Positions 45,101-55,369 of a DNA stretch of 64,000 nt are shown one piece after another. The DNA is from Streptomyces showdoensis (GTDB taxonomy: Bacteria; Actinomycetota; Actinomycetes; Streptomycetales; Streptomycetaceae): the NCBI RefSeq assembly GCF_039535475.1, contig NZ_BAAAXG010000028.1, positions 124,001 to 188,000 of the forward strand, in the 5' to 3' direction. Both the position numbers and the translations under genes were made by a program. The notes beneath the pieces were generated by a model. The model made no database searches, was not told where the DNA came from, and saw nothing but the letters and a program-made list of their open reading frames with translations. The stretch's first letter is position 1, and each line of letters begins with the position of its first letter.

Positions 45101-46013
45101 CGACGTCGCCGGCTCGTACGGCAGCGTCATCCACGAGATGACCGAGGCGCGGGACGTGCGGATGGGCATGTACGGGCACTCCAACCAGGTCGCCCACCAC
45201 GTGCCGTACATGTACGACGCGGCCGGGCAGCCGTGGAAGACGGCCGAGAAGGTCCGCGAGGTCCTCTCCCGCCTCTACACCGGCAGCGAGATCGGGCAGG
45301 GCTACCACGGCGACGAGGACAACGGCGAGCAGTCGGCCTGGTTCCTGTTCTCCGCGCTCGGCTTCTACCCGCTGGTGATGGGCAGCGGGGAGTACGCGAT
45401 CGGCTCGCCGCTGTTCACGAAGGCGACGGTCCGGATGGACAACGGCCGCACGCTGGTCGTGGAGGCCCCGCGCAACAGCGCCCGGAACGTCTACGTCCAG
45501 GGGGTGAGGCTGAACGGGAAGCGGTGGACGTCGACCGCGCTGCCGCACGACCTGCTCGCGAAGGGCGGCCGGCTGAGCTTCGACATGGGCCCGAAGCCCT
45601 CGGCGTGGGGCACCGGCGGCTCGGCAGCCCCGGTCTCGATCACCCGGGACGACGAGGTGCCGACGCCCCGGCGCGACCTGGTCCGCGGCGCGGGCGCGCT
45701 CTTCGACGACACGTCGGCGACGGCGGGCCCGCTGGCCGGCGCGGTGGAGCTGCCGGTGGCGGCCCCGGGGAGGGCCGTCCAGTACACGCTGACCTCCTCG
45801 GCCGACCGGGCCAAGGCGCCGGCGGGCTGGGTGCTCCAGGGTTCGGCGGACGGCGTCACCTGGAGGGACCTGGACCGGCGGGCCGGCGAGTCCTTCGCCT
45901 GGGACCGGCAGACCCGGGTGTTCTCGGTGGCGAAGCCGGGGCCGTACGCGAGGTACCGGCTGGTGCCGGCCGGTGCGGGCGGCGAGCTGGCCGAGGTGGA
46001 GCTGCTCGGCTGA
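42186..46013 (+). CDS. Secreted GH92 alpha-mannosidase with two discoidin-like domains
   Basis: This 1275-aa exported glycosidase has a Sec signal (VSLAASAALVLSLTPAVAQA). An F5/8-type (galactose-binding-like) domain follows at ~110-240 (ASGEHAGAGEVKENLVDLQPG to RYETRS-like end). The GH92 region (TRGTNSSGSFSRGNTFPATAVPHGFNFWTP to GQGYHGDEDNGEQSAWFLFSALGFYP) includes the Gly/Asp/Glu-rich stretch holding the general acid and calcium ligands of GH92. A second F5/8-type domain is at the C-terminus; its GWVLQGSADGVTWRDL parallels DWTLKGSADGREWTVL in the first. Bacterial GH92 enzymes are exo-alpha-mannosidases acting on N-glycans or yeast mannan. It is divergent from ngcEFG. Confidence 0.93.
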   Translation: MRPPLRAVSLAASAALVLSLTPAVAQALPGRTDQSTEQDTSVREFSTSFEADETQPTWRNTVEVGPDGKKRTSGVDGGFVTGIPGNVTDRVTALRASGEHAGAGEVKENLVDLQPGTKWLVFEPTAWIEFDLDAPVKLATYALTSANDAAERDPRDWTLKGSADGREWTVLDTRAGESFAKRFETRSFDLAGGAGTAYAHYRLEIAKNAGAGLTQLADVQFSNGDTSQPVPEEMRSQVDRGPSGSPTAKAGAGFTGKRALRYAGTHKGEGRAWSYNKVFDVDTRIVRNTELSYRIFPAMNETDLNYPATNVAVDLAFTDGTYLSGLGATDSHGGLLTPQGQGAAKRLYVNQWNQVTARIGELANGKTVDRILVAYDSAKGPAKFQGWIDDLSLAPKAPERPLARLSDYASTTRGTNSSGSFSRGNTFPATAVPHGFNFWTPVTNAASQSWLYEYARGNNADNLPTLQALSASHEPSPWMGDRQTFQLMPSAAAGAPPADRTARALPFRHENETAKPHYYGVTFENGLKAEIAPTDHAAAMRFSYPGDDASVLFDNVTDQGGLTLDPASSSFTGWSDVKSGLSTGAGRMFVYGVFDAPVTGSGKPAEPGVKGHFRFDPGPDRTVGLRIATSLISVEQAKANLADEIPEGTGFDTVRERAQDAWDEVLGRVTVEGASHDQLVTLYSSLYRLYLYPNSGFEKVGSGYRYASPFSAPAGPDTPTRTGAKIVDGKAYVNNGFWDTYRTTWPAYSFLTPRKAGELVDGFVQQYKDGGWISRWSSPGYADLMTGTSSDVAFADAYVKGVDFDAEAAYEAALKNATVVAPSRGVGRKGMETSPFTGYASTETHEGLSWSLEGYLNDYGIARMGRALYEKTGKKRYKDESAYFLNRARNYVSLFDAKAGFFQGRDAAGAWRLPSETYDPRVWGYDYTETNGWGYAFTAPQDSRGLANLYGGRAGLAKKLDAYFSTPETASPDVAGSYGSVIHEMTEARDVRMGMYGHSNQVAHHVPYMYDAAGQPWKTAEKVREVLSRLYTGSEIGQGYHGDEDNGEQSAWFLFSALGFYPLVMGSGEYAIGSPLFTKATVRMDNGRTLVVEAPRNSARNVYVQGVRLNGKRWTSTALPHDLLAKGGRLSFDMGPKPSAWGTGGSAAPVSITRDDEVPTPRRDLVRGAGALFDDTSATAGPLAGAVELPVAAPGRAVQYTLTSSADRAKAPAGWVLQGSADGVTWRDLDRRAGESFAWDRQTRVFSVAKPGPYARYRLVPAGAGGELAEVELLG

Positions 46014-46028
46014 CCGTCCCGGTGCACG

Positions 46029-46064
46029 CGTAAGGGCCCGTCCCCTGGGGGACGGGCCCTTACG
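46029..46064. terminator. Bidirectional terminator between GH92 and acnA
   Basis: A near-perfect 17-bp stem (46029-46045 with 46048-46064) around a minimal loop, with an A/T-containing foot (GTAAGGG / CCCTTAC). It lies 15 bp after the GH92 stop and 10 bp before the acnA stop, and serves both convergent genes. Confidence 0.92.
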
Positions 46065-46073
46065 TCTGATCCC

Positions 46074-48854
<2,781 letters not shown>

Positions 48855-48855
48855 C

Positions 48856-48874
48856 TAAGGTAAGGCTAAGTTAG
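48856..48874. promoter_or_regulatory. Iron-box (DmdR)-like sequence upstream of acnA
   Basis: TAAGGTAAGGCTAAGTTAG matches the Streptomyces iron-box TTAGGTTAGGCTAACCTAA at 14 of 19 positions. It lies 68 bp before the acnA start. Iron-dependent control would suit an Fe-S enzyme. Confidence 0.5.
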
Positions 48875-48916
48875 GTAACCCTTACCGGGGTGGCGGCAGC
48901 GGTGCGCCTCGGCAGA

Positions 48917-48934
48917 TATCTCGATGTCGAGATA
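48917..48934. promoter_or_regulatory. MarR-type palindrome upstream of acnA (TamR-like site)
   Basis: TATCTCGA and TCGAGATA flank TG, a perfect 8+8 palindrome with the spacing of MarR operators. In S. coelicolor the MarR regulator TamR controls the aconitase gene sacA, so this is a candidate TamR site, although its 129-bp distance from the start is large. Confidence 0.55.
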
Positions 48935-49013
48935 ACTCTAGTACATGACCGGCGGTCGGTCATGCCCGGCATGCCCGCGCGCGGCCTCCGGCCCCGTCGC
49001 GAGCAGCCCCGGC

Positions 49014-49844
49014 TCACCGCGCGAGGAAGCCGGCCAGGGTCGCGGTGAACCGCCCGGAGTCGTCGAGCCACGGATAGTGCCCGGCGCCGGGCTGGACGGC
49101 GAACTCGGCCCGCGGGAAGACGGCGGCGAACTCGGCGACCGCGCTCGGCGGGCTGTTCAGGTCGCGGGCCCCGGCGAGCAGGAGCACGGGACGGTCGAGC
49201 GCGGCGAGCGCGGCACGGGTGGCCCGCGGAGTGAAGGCCCCCTCGGCACCGAATCCGGCGACGGCCTCGGGATCGGCGGGCCGGGCCGCCGCGTGGTGGC
49301 GCCGGGCGGCCTCGTCCCAGCGGCCGTAGAGGAAGGGGGCGACGGCCTCCCAGTCGGCCCCGGTCCCCGCGGCGATCGCCTCCAGCGCGGCGAAGGCCGC
49401 CGGGAACCACGGCTCCCCCGCCCGCTCCAGCGCCAGCTCGCGCCGCGCCTCCGGGGCGACGTCGACGCCGACGGCCCGCGTCCCGGGGGCGACGAGGGCG
49501 AGCCGGCCGACGCGGTCCGGGTGGCGGGCGGCGTACTGGGCGGCGAGGTTCGCCCCCGCGGAGTGGCCGAGCAGGTCGACCCGGTCGAGACCGAGCCGGC
49601 GGCGCAGGGCCTCGATGTCCTCGACCTGACGGTCGCAGCGGTACGAGGAGGGGTCGGCGGGCACGGCGGAGCGGCCGGTGCCGCGCAGGTCCGGGATCAC
49701 CAGGGTCCGGTGGGCGGACAGCCCGCCGAGGTCGCCGAGGTAGGCGGAGTCGGCGGGGCCGCCGGGGACACAGAGGAGCGGGGCGCCGGAACCGGTGAGG
49801 CGGTGGGCGAGGAGGGTGCCGTCAGGGGCGGAGAGGAAGGCCAT
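49014..49844 (-). CDS. Alpha/beta hydrolase (proline iminopeptidase-like)
   Basis: This 276-aa alpha/beta hydrolase has the oxyanion segment LLCVPGGPADSAYL, a DLRGTGRS motif, the nucleophile Ser in LLGHSAGANLAAQYA, an acid near LLAGARDLNSPP and the catalytic His in QPGAGHYPWLDD. The HGGPG-like VPGGPA and DLRGTGRS patterns point to the proline iminopeptidase or hydrolase subfamily, with substrate unknown. ATG 49844 is chosen; a GTG two codons upstream is possible. It is divergent from an HTH protein 56 bp away, with a large palindrome covering both starts. Confidence 0.88.
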   Translation of the reverse strand: MAFLSAPDGTLLAHRLTGSGAPLLCVPGGPADSAYLGDLGGLSAHRTLVIPDLRGTGRSAVPADPSSYRCDRQVEDIEALRRRLGLDRVDLLGHSAGANLAAQYAARHPDRVGRLALVAPGTRAVGVDVAPEARRELALERAGEPWFPAAFAALEAIAAGTGADWEAVAPFLYGRWDEAARRHHAAARPADPEAVAGFGAEGAFTPRATRAALAALDRPVLLLAGARDLNSPPSAVAEFAAVFPRAEFAVQPGAGHYPWLDDSGRFTATLAGFLAR

Positions 49845-49868
49845 AACCACGTTATATAACAGGGTTAT
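49843..49868. promoter_or_regulatory. 26-bp nested palindrome over the hydrolase/HTH divergent promoters
   Basis: ATAACC (49843-49848), GTTATATAAC (49851-49860) and GGTTAT (49863-49868) share one centre of symmetry. The site starts at the hydrolase ATG and includes its TATAAC -10 candidate. A further TATAAC at 49888-49893 serves the HTH gene. It is a likely operator of the divergent regulator. Confidence 0.7.
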
Positions 49869-49899
49869 GAGTTGCGTCGAGAGCGGGTATAACTGAGGC

Positions 49900-50508
49900 A
49901 TGACAGCGGGGAACGACGAGGGCACGACGCCCGGCGGCCTGACCGAGCGACAGGTCGCGGAGATGTTCGCCGGGATGAACGAGGTCATCCGGGCGGGCGA
50001 GGAGATGCGCCGGGTGCGAGCGGAGATGGTCACGCTGTTCGCCGACGCCGGCTGGACGCAGGACCGGCTCGCGCGGCTCGCCGGGATGAGCCAGCCGGCC
50101 GTCTCCAAACAGGTGTCCAAGCCCCGCGCCGGGGAGGCCGCGGACCTGTCGCCGGACCGGGACGACACGCCGTGGCTCGAAGGGCGGCTGTGGGGCCTCG
50201 CGGAGGAGCTGTCCGAGGCCCTGGAGGACGACGCCCACTGCTCGCGTCAGGTGCACGCGCTGACCCGGGGCCGGAAGCGGTTCAGCCCGCAGAACGTGGA
50301 CGCCCTGCGCCGCCTGGTCGAGGCGGACCTCCGGGAGCGCGCTGCCGAACTGCCGGGCGCGTACCGGGAGGCGTACGACCGGATCGCCCGGGGGCTCGAC
50401 ACGGGGAGCGGGACGGACGGGGCCGCCGGGACCGAGGCGGGCCCGGCCTCGGCGCGGCGGGCGCTGGCGCGCCAGATCCAGCGGGTCCGGTTGCGGGACG
50501 CGGGCTGA
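49900..50508 (+). CDS. Sigma-factor-like HTH DNA-binding protein
   Basis: This 202-aa protein has an HTH near residues 40-75 (RVRAEMVTLFADAGWTQDRLARLAGMSQPAVSKQV), followed by a helical, highly charged C-terminal region (LAEELSEALEDDAHCSRQVHALTRGRKRF, RLVEADLRERAAELPGAYREAYDRIARGL). It is probably the regulator of the divergent hydrolase and of itself through the 26-bp palindrome. TATAAC lies 6 nt before the ATG, so the transcript is probably leaderless. I recognise no ligand domain. Confidence 0.82.
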   Translation: MTAGNDEGTTPGGLTERQVAEMFAGMNEVIRAGEEMRRVRAEMVTLFADAGWTQDRLARLAGMSQPAVSKQVSKPRAGEAADLSPDRDDTPWLEGRLWGLAEELSEALEDDAHCSRQVHALTRGRKRFSPQNVDALRRLVEADLRERAAELPGAYREAYDRIARGLDTGSGTDGAAGTEAGPASARRALARQIQRVRLRDAG

Positions 50509-50716
50509 CGACCCGTACGGCCGTGGAACGATTGCCAAAAACAAGACAAAAGAGGACGATCGACAGGTCGGGCGAGATCGGGGTTCACACCCCGTCAGCG
50601 ACCCCGGGGACGGCGCGCGGGCCCTCCGGAGGCGGGCGAACTGCCCTCCGATGGGCGGCACGTCACCCCAATGCCGCCATCTCGTCACTCCGATGGCCCA
50701 CCCCACCGCGAGCGTC

Positions 50717-50732
50717 ATCTCATATCTGAGAT
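50717..50732. promoter_or_regulatory. Inverted repeat just upstream of the HTH-MurA gene
   Basis: ATCTCA and TGAGAT flank TATC, ending 11 bp before the ATG at 50744. The position is in or next to the core promoter, so it may be an autoregulatory site for the fused HTH domain. Confidence 0.5.
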
Positions 50733-50743
50733 AACGTGACGGC

Positions 50744-52273
50744 ATGGCAGACGACTACCTCGTACGCATCGGCAAGCTCATCCGTGACGCCCGCCAGCAC
50801 CGTGGCTGGACACAGACGCAGCTCGCCGAGGCGCTCGGCACGAGCCAGAGCGCCGTCAACCGGATCGAGCGCGGCAACCAGAACATCAGCCTTGAGATGA
50901 TCGCCCGCATCGGCGAAGCCCTCGACAGCGAGATCGTCTCTCTCGGTTACGCCGGCCCGATGCACCTGCGGGTCGTCGGCCGCCGCCGCCTCTCCGGCGC
51001 CATCGACGTCAAGACCAGCAAGAACGCGTGTGTCGCGCTGCTCTGCGCCTCGCTCCTCAACAAGGGCCGCACCGTGCTGCGCCGGGTCGCCCGCATCGAG
51101 GAGGTCTTCCGCCTCCTGGAGGTCCTCAACTCCATCGGCGTCCGCACCCGCTGGATCAACGAGGGCGTCGACCTGGAGATCGTGCCCCCGGCCGAGCTGG
51201 ACATGGAGTCGATCGACGCCGAGGCGGCGATCCGCACCCGCTCCATCATCATGTTCCTCGGCCCGCTGCTGCACCGCCTGGACCGCTTCAAGCTGCCGTA
51301 CGCCGGCGGCTGCGACCTCGGCACCCGCACGATCGAGCCGCACATGATCGCGCTGCGCCGCTTCGGCCTCGACATCACGGCGACCGACAACCTCTACCAC
51401 GCCCAGGTGGAGCGGTCCGTCTCCCCCGACCGCCCGATCGTCCTGACCGAGCGCGGCGACACGGTGACCGAGAACGCCCTGCTGGCGGCCGCCCGCCACG
51501 ACGGCGTGACCGTCATCCGCAACGCCTCCTCCAACTACATGGTCCAGGACCTGTGCTTCTTCCTGGAGGCGCTCGGCGTCCGGGTCGACGGCATCGGCAC
51601 CACCACGCTGACCGTGCACGGCGTGCCGCAGATCGACGTCGACGTCGACTACTCCCCCTCCGAGGACCCGGTCGAGGCGATGAGCCTGCTCGCCGCGGCC
51701 GTCGTCACGGAGTCCGAGCTGACCATCCGCCGGGTGCCGATCGAGTTCATGGAGATCGAGCTCGCGGTCCTGGAGGAGATGGGCCTCGACCACGACCGCT
51801 CCCCCGAGTACCCGGCGGACAACGGCCGCACCCGCCTGGTCGACCTGACGGTCCGCCCCTCCAAGCTGGAGGCGCCGATCGACAAGATCCACCCGATGCC
51901 CTTCCCGGGCCTCAACATCGACAACGTGCCCTTCTTCGCGGCCATCGCGGCCACGGCCCAGGGCAAGACCCTGATCCACGACTGGGTCTACGACAACCGC
52001 GCCATCTACCTCACCGACCTCAACCGCCTCGGCGGCCGCCTCCAGCTCCTGGACCCCCACCGCGTCCTGGTCGAGGGCCCCACCCGCTGGCGCGCCGCCG
52101 AGATGATGTGCCCGCCGGCCCTGCGCCCGGCCGTGGTCGTCCTCCTCGCGATGATGGCCGCCGAGGGCACCTCGGTGCTGCGCAACGTCTACGTCATCAA
52201 CCGGGGTTACGAGGAGCTCGCGGAGCGTCTCAACTCGGTGGGGGCGCAGATCGAGATCTTCCGGGACATCTAG
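50744..52273 (+). CDS. murA: UDP-N-acetylglucosamine 1-carboxyvinyltransferase (MurA-like) with fused N-terminal XRE HTH
   Basis: This 509-aa protein is a two-domain fusion. Residues 1-~65 are an XRE/Cro HTH (RIGKLIRDARQHRGWTQTQLAEALGTSQSAVNRIERG). From ~70 the EPT/MurA fold begins (LRVVGRRRLSGAIDVKTSKNACVALLCASLL), with the conserved Lys-Asn pair. Cys190 lies in AGGCDLGTRTIEPH, equivalent to the fosfomycin-target Cys115 of E. coli MurA. A partner-loop Arg is in WVYDNRAIYLTDLNRLGG. The KIHPMPFPGLNID segment departs from the usual HPGFPTD pattern, so catalytic activity on UDP-GlcNAc is likely but not certain. Streptomyces carries a second, standard MurA elsewhere. Confidence 0.9.
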   Translation: MADDYLVRIGKLIRDARQHRGWTQTQLAEALGTSQSAVNRIERGNQNISLEMIARIGEALDSEIVSLGYAGPMHLRVVGRRRLSGAIDVKTSKNACVALLCASLLNKGRTVLRRVARIEEVFRLLEVLNSIGVRTRWINEGVDLEIVPPAELDMESIDAEAAIRTRSIIMFLGPLLHRLDRFKLPYAGGCDLGTRTIEPHMIALRRFGLDITATDNLYHAQVERSVSPDRPIVLTERGDTVTENALLAAARHDGVTVIRNASSNYMVQDLCFFLEALGVRVDGIGTTTLTVHGVPQIDVDVDYSPSEDPVEAMSLLAAAVVTESELTIRRVPIEFMEIELAVLEEMGLDHDRSPEYPADNGRTRLVDLTVRPSKLEAPIDKIHPMPFPGLNIDNVPFFAAIAATAQGKTLIHDWVYDNRAIYLTDLNRLGGRLQLLDPHRVLVEGPTRWRAAEMMCPPALRPAVVVLLAMMAAEGTSVLRNVYVINRGYEELAERLNSVGAQIEIFRDI

Positions 52274-52299
52274 GAGCCTTACGGCACCGCAGGCGCACC

Positions 52300-54873
52300 T
52301 TACAGATGGGCCGGCGGTGCCGCGAGGTCCGGGGGCTCGCCACCCATGGCCTTGAGGATGCCCTCGTACGTCCGGGCGGTCTCCGTCCGCCCCAGCCCGA
52401 CAGCGGCCTCGATCGCCACCACGCAGGCGAGGGCACGGGTACTCGGCGGGAGAATCTTCCCGTCGTCTGTCAGCGCCCGTGCCGCGTGCGTCAGGGCCTC
52501 CTCCCACCGTGACCACTCGCCATACTCCTGGGCGAGGGCCAGATGGGTTTCCGCCACGGCCCTCCCCTCGTCGAACTCGGCGAGGATTTCCAGGGCCTCC
52601 TCCACCAAGGCCAGCCTCTCGGTATCGATGCCCGCATGGAGGAGGATGGGGATATGGGTCGTGAGGCTCCGTGCGTACCTCTGGCGGTCGCCGATCTCCA
52701 GGAATCCCTTCCAGGTGAACTCCGCTCGCTCGGCGGCTTCTTCGTGGCGTTCCATGCGATACAGGACGACGGCGGCGTTCCCATGCGCCATGAGTTCGTT
52801 CGAGACGTTGCCGGATCTCCGGCACAGCTCGGCGTCCAGCAGGTGGAGGCGCAAGGACTCCTCCCACCGCTTCTGACCGACCAGGGTGACCGCCAGGTCG
52901 TTGAGAACCATGCTGATCTTGTGCGGGTTCCGAAGCCGCGAGAAGATTTCCAGCGCCTCGCGATGCAGACCCTCCGCCTTCTTGGCGTTCCCCATGTCGG
53001 TGTGGGTGAGGGCGATCGTGTTCATCGTCTCGGCTGCTCCGGCCTCGTCCTGGAGCTCGCGGCACAGCTCCAGGTCACGCTCGAAGTAACCGAGTGCGGT
53101 CTCCAGTTCGCCGGAGTCGCGATGAATCGTGCCGAGGTTGTAGAGCGCCTTGCCGAGTTCGTGCTTGATCTTGAATCTCTCGGCCAGTTCCAAGCTCTCG
53201 CGCAGAAGGGGCAGCGCCTCCTTCTTCCGGCCGACGTCCATCAGCAGGCAGCCGAGAAGCGTCTTGACTCCCGCGGTCATGGCGGGCTGTCGCAGCCGGG
53301 CCGACGCGTCGTGGGCTTCTCGCGCATGGGCCAGAGCCGTGGTGAAGTCTCTCCGAAAGCGCGCCAGATTGGCGGACTCCGTCAGGAACGCCAGACGGAT
53401 GGGGAAATGGTCTGCGGCAGTGGCGCATCTGAGTCCCACCGCGCAGACCAGCGCCCATTCGTCCCACCGTCCGACCGTCTGGCAGAGGGGCGACAGCGAC
53501 AGCGCGAGCATCGCCGTCTCCTCCGGCCGGCCGAGCGCCTCGGAGACGGGAAGGGCCGCCACCGCGTTGGCCAGTTCATGTTCCAGCCAGGAGTGTGCCG
53601 CCTCGGCGGAACCCAGTTCCGCGCCAGCGCCACCGGGAACCTGCACCTCGAAGACGCCTACTATGTGGTTCTGCGCACGCAGTGCGGAGTGCTGCAGCCA
53701 CAGGGTCATACGCCGGACATCGGCGGCGGACTCGGCGGCCGACCTCTTCGCTGCCTTCTCCCGGGCGAATTCCTTCAACAGGTCGTGCATCCGGTAGCGC
53801 CCCACCACCGCCGACGGCTCCACCAAGCTCGCCTCGGCCAGCTTCCGCAGGGACCTGCGGGACTGCGCCTCGCTGCCGCCCGTCAGCGCCGCGCAGATCC
53901 CGGGGCCGAAGTCCGTGGCGGGGACGTGGGCGAGCTTACTGAAGGTGTTCCTGCCTGCCTTACCCAGTTTGCGGAACGACAGGTTGAACGCCTTGCGGAC
54001 GGCGAGGTCACCCACCTCGAGAGCATCGAGCCGCTCGTGCTCGTTCCGTAGCTCCGCAGCCAGGTCGGCCATCCTGACGGCCGGAGCGGATTGGACCCGG
54101 TGCGCGGCGATGCGCAGGGCGAGCGGAAGGTCTCCGCAGTGCTCCGCCACCTCGAGCGCCGCCCGGGCCTCCGTGTCGGTGAGCGGGCTTCCCGAGATCT
54201 TCTCCAGGAATTCGAACGAGGTGCGCCGAGGAAAGACAGCGAGGTCGAGCCGATGGGCCACCGGCTCCAGTCCTGCCAACCGGTTGCGGCTAGTCACCAG
54301 TACGGTGGTCCCTGGGCCCGCTGGCAGCAACGGCCTGATCTGCTGCTCGTTCGCGGCGTTGTCGAGGACGAGCAACAGGGCCTGCGTCCCCGTTCTCTGC
54401 CGGAACAGGTCGAGCCTCAGCCTAGGGTCCCCCGGAAGGTCCTCCTCGGGAACGCCCAGGGCGTGGAGGAGGCGTCCGGCGATCTCCTCCGGGGCCGCGG
54501 GCTCCGGGTCCACCCCCCGCAGGTCGGCGTACAGGACACCGTCAGGGAACTCGCCTTCGACCTCGTGGGCCACGCGCATCGCGACGCTGGTCTTGCCGAT
54601 GCCCGGCTGCCCTGAGATCACCACCACCAGCGCCCCGGAACCGGCCAGATTCGCACGGGCGGCCCCCTCCAGACGGTCGAGCTCACCCTCACGCCCGGTG
54701 AAGTCCGGTACTTCGGGCGGGACCAGCCTCAGCCGCGCGGGGGGCTCCGCCGGTCCGTCGTCACCGACGGTTATGTGGAAGGAGGGATTCACCATGACCG
54801 GGCCCTGGGCATCACGGCCGATGGCCACCGAGGCAGCCCCCTCAGCGCGCACGTGCGCGACGGGGCGCCTCAT
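52300..54873 (-). CDS. STAND NTPase (NB-ARC) with TPR repeats, NLR-like
   Basis: This 857-aa protein is laid out like a bacterial NLR. A short N-terminal motif, GAASVAIGRDAQGPV (residues 12-26), leads to an NB-ARC ATPase beginning DFTGREGELDRLE, with Walker A GQPGIGKT (88-95) and Walker B LLLVLDNA near 169. A winged-helix/arm region (KAFNLSFRKLGKAGRNTFSKLA, YRMHDLLKEFAREKA) follows, then about eight TPRs to the C-terminus (ALYNLGTIHRDSGELETALGYFERDLEL). There is no SARP-type DNA-binding domain. Its ATG overlaps the stop of the small membrane gene upstream (ATGA). Third-position GC is lower than in its neighbours, suggesting acquisition by transfer. Confidence 0.9.
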   Translation of the reverse strand: MRRPVAHVRAEGAASVAIGRDAQGPVMVNPSFHITVGDDGPAEPPARLRLVPPEVPDFTGREGELDRLEGAARANLAGSGALVVVISGQPGIGKTSVAMRVAHEVEGEFPDGVLYADLRGVDPEPAAPEEIAGRLLHALGVPEEDLPGDPRLRLDLFRQRTGTQALLLVLDNAANEQQIRPLLPAGPGTTVLVTSRNRLAGLEPVAHRLDLAVFPRRTSFEFLEKISGSPLTDTEARAALEVAEHCGDLPLALRIAAHRVQSAPAVRMADLAAELRNEHERLDALEVGDLAVRKAFNLSFRKLGKAGRNTFSKLAHVPATDFGPGICAALTGGSEAQSRRSLRKLAEASLVEPSAVVGRYRMHDLLKEFAREKAAKRSAAESAADVRRMTLWLQHSALRAQNHIVGVFEVQVPGGAGAELGSAEAAHSWLEHELANAVAALPVSEALGRPEETAMLALSLSPLCQTVGRWDEWALVCAVGLRCATAADHFPIRLAFLTESANLARFRRDFTTALAHAREAHDASARLRQPAMTAGVKTLLGCLLMDVGRKKEALPLLRESLELAERFKIKHELGKALYNLGTIHRDSGELETALGYFERDLELCRELQDEAGAAETMNTIALTHTDMGNAKKAEGLHREALEIFSRLRNPHKISMVLNDLAVTLVGQKRWEESLRLHLLDAELCRRSGNVSNELMAHGNAAVVLYRMERHEEAAERAEFTWKGFLEIGDRQRYARSLTTHIPILLHAGIDTERLALVEEALEILAEFDEGRAVAETHLALAQEYGEWSRWEEALTHAARALTDDGKILPPSTRALACVVAIEAAVGLGRTETARTYEGILKAMGGEPPDLAAPPAHL

Positions 54874-55289
54874 CGTTCGGTGTCCGCCTCGGCACTCACC
54901 GGTCCGAGGGCATCGCCCCCGATGGCGACGGATCCGCCGCCGACAGCCGTGATGCCTCCCCCCGGGCCCATCGGGACCTCACCACCTCCCCTGTGCTGGC
55001 CGCCGGCTCGAACGGAGCCGTGGGCCGAACCGCCGATCGCGATCGATCCCGGACCGGCGGCCAGGACCGAGACGGGCCCTCCCTGTGCTGTTCCGCTGTC
55101 GTTCAGATACACCTGGGCACCCACCCCTGCGCTCACCAGCACAGCGAGGGCGATCACCAGCGTCCATGACGGACTGTCCGTGATCAGGTTGGTGACGACA
55201 CCGGACACCGCCGCCAGCACGCCCGCCGCCCCGGCCGCTAACGCCCGTTTGACGCGCACACCCATGAGAACCCCCATCGATCTCGACAT
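54870..55289 (-). CDS. Small two-TM protein with repeated glycine-rich motif shared with the NLR-like partner
   Basis: This 139-aa protein has two TM helices (residues ~16-36 and ~42-62), so both ends should be cytoplasmic. The Gly-rich tail contains GPGSIAIGGSAHGSV (79-93) and GGGSVAIGGDALGPV (117-131). Both match GAASVAIGRDAQGPV at the N-terminus of the NB-ARC protein translated from the overlapping ATGA. I start at ATG 55289 (GGGAG 9 nt upstream); in-frame ATGs at 55277 and 55265 are alternatives. Membrane location plus a shared short motif suggests an effector for the NLR-like ATPase. No family is recognised. Confidence 0.7.
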   Translation of the reverse strand: MSRSMGVLMGVRVKRALAAGAAGVLAAVSGVVTNLITDSPSWTLVIALAVLVSAGVGAQVYLNDSGTAQGGPVSVLAAGPGSIAIGGSAHGSVRAGGQHRGGGEVPMGPGGGITAVGGGSVAIGGDALGPVSAEADTER

Positions 55290-55369
55290 GGGATCAGGCT
55301 CCCACAGGACTCCGACAGTTCGGCTGTGACGGCTGGACGCCACCCGCCCGACAGCATCGCCCTGTCGTC

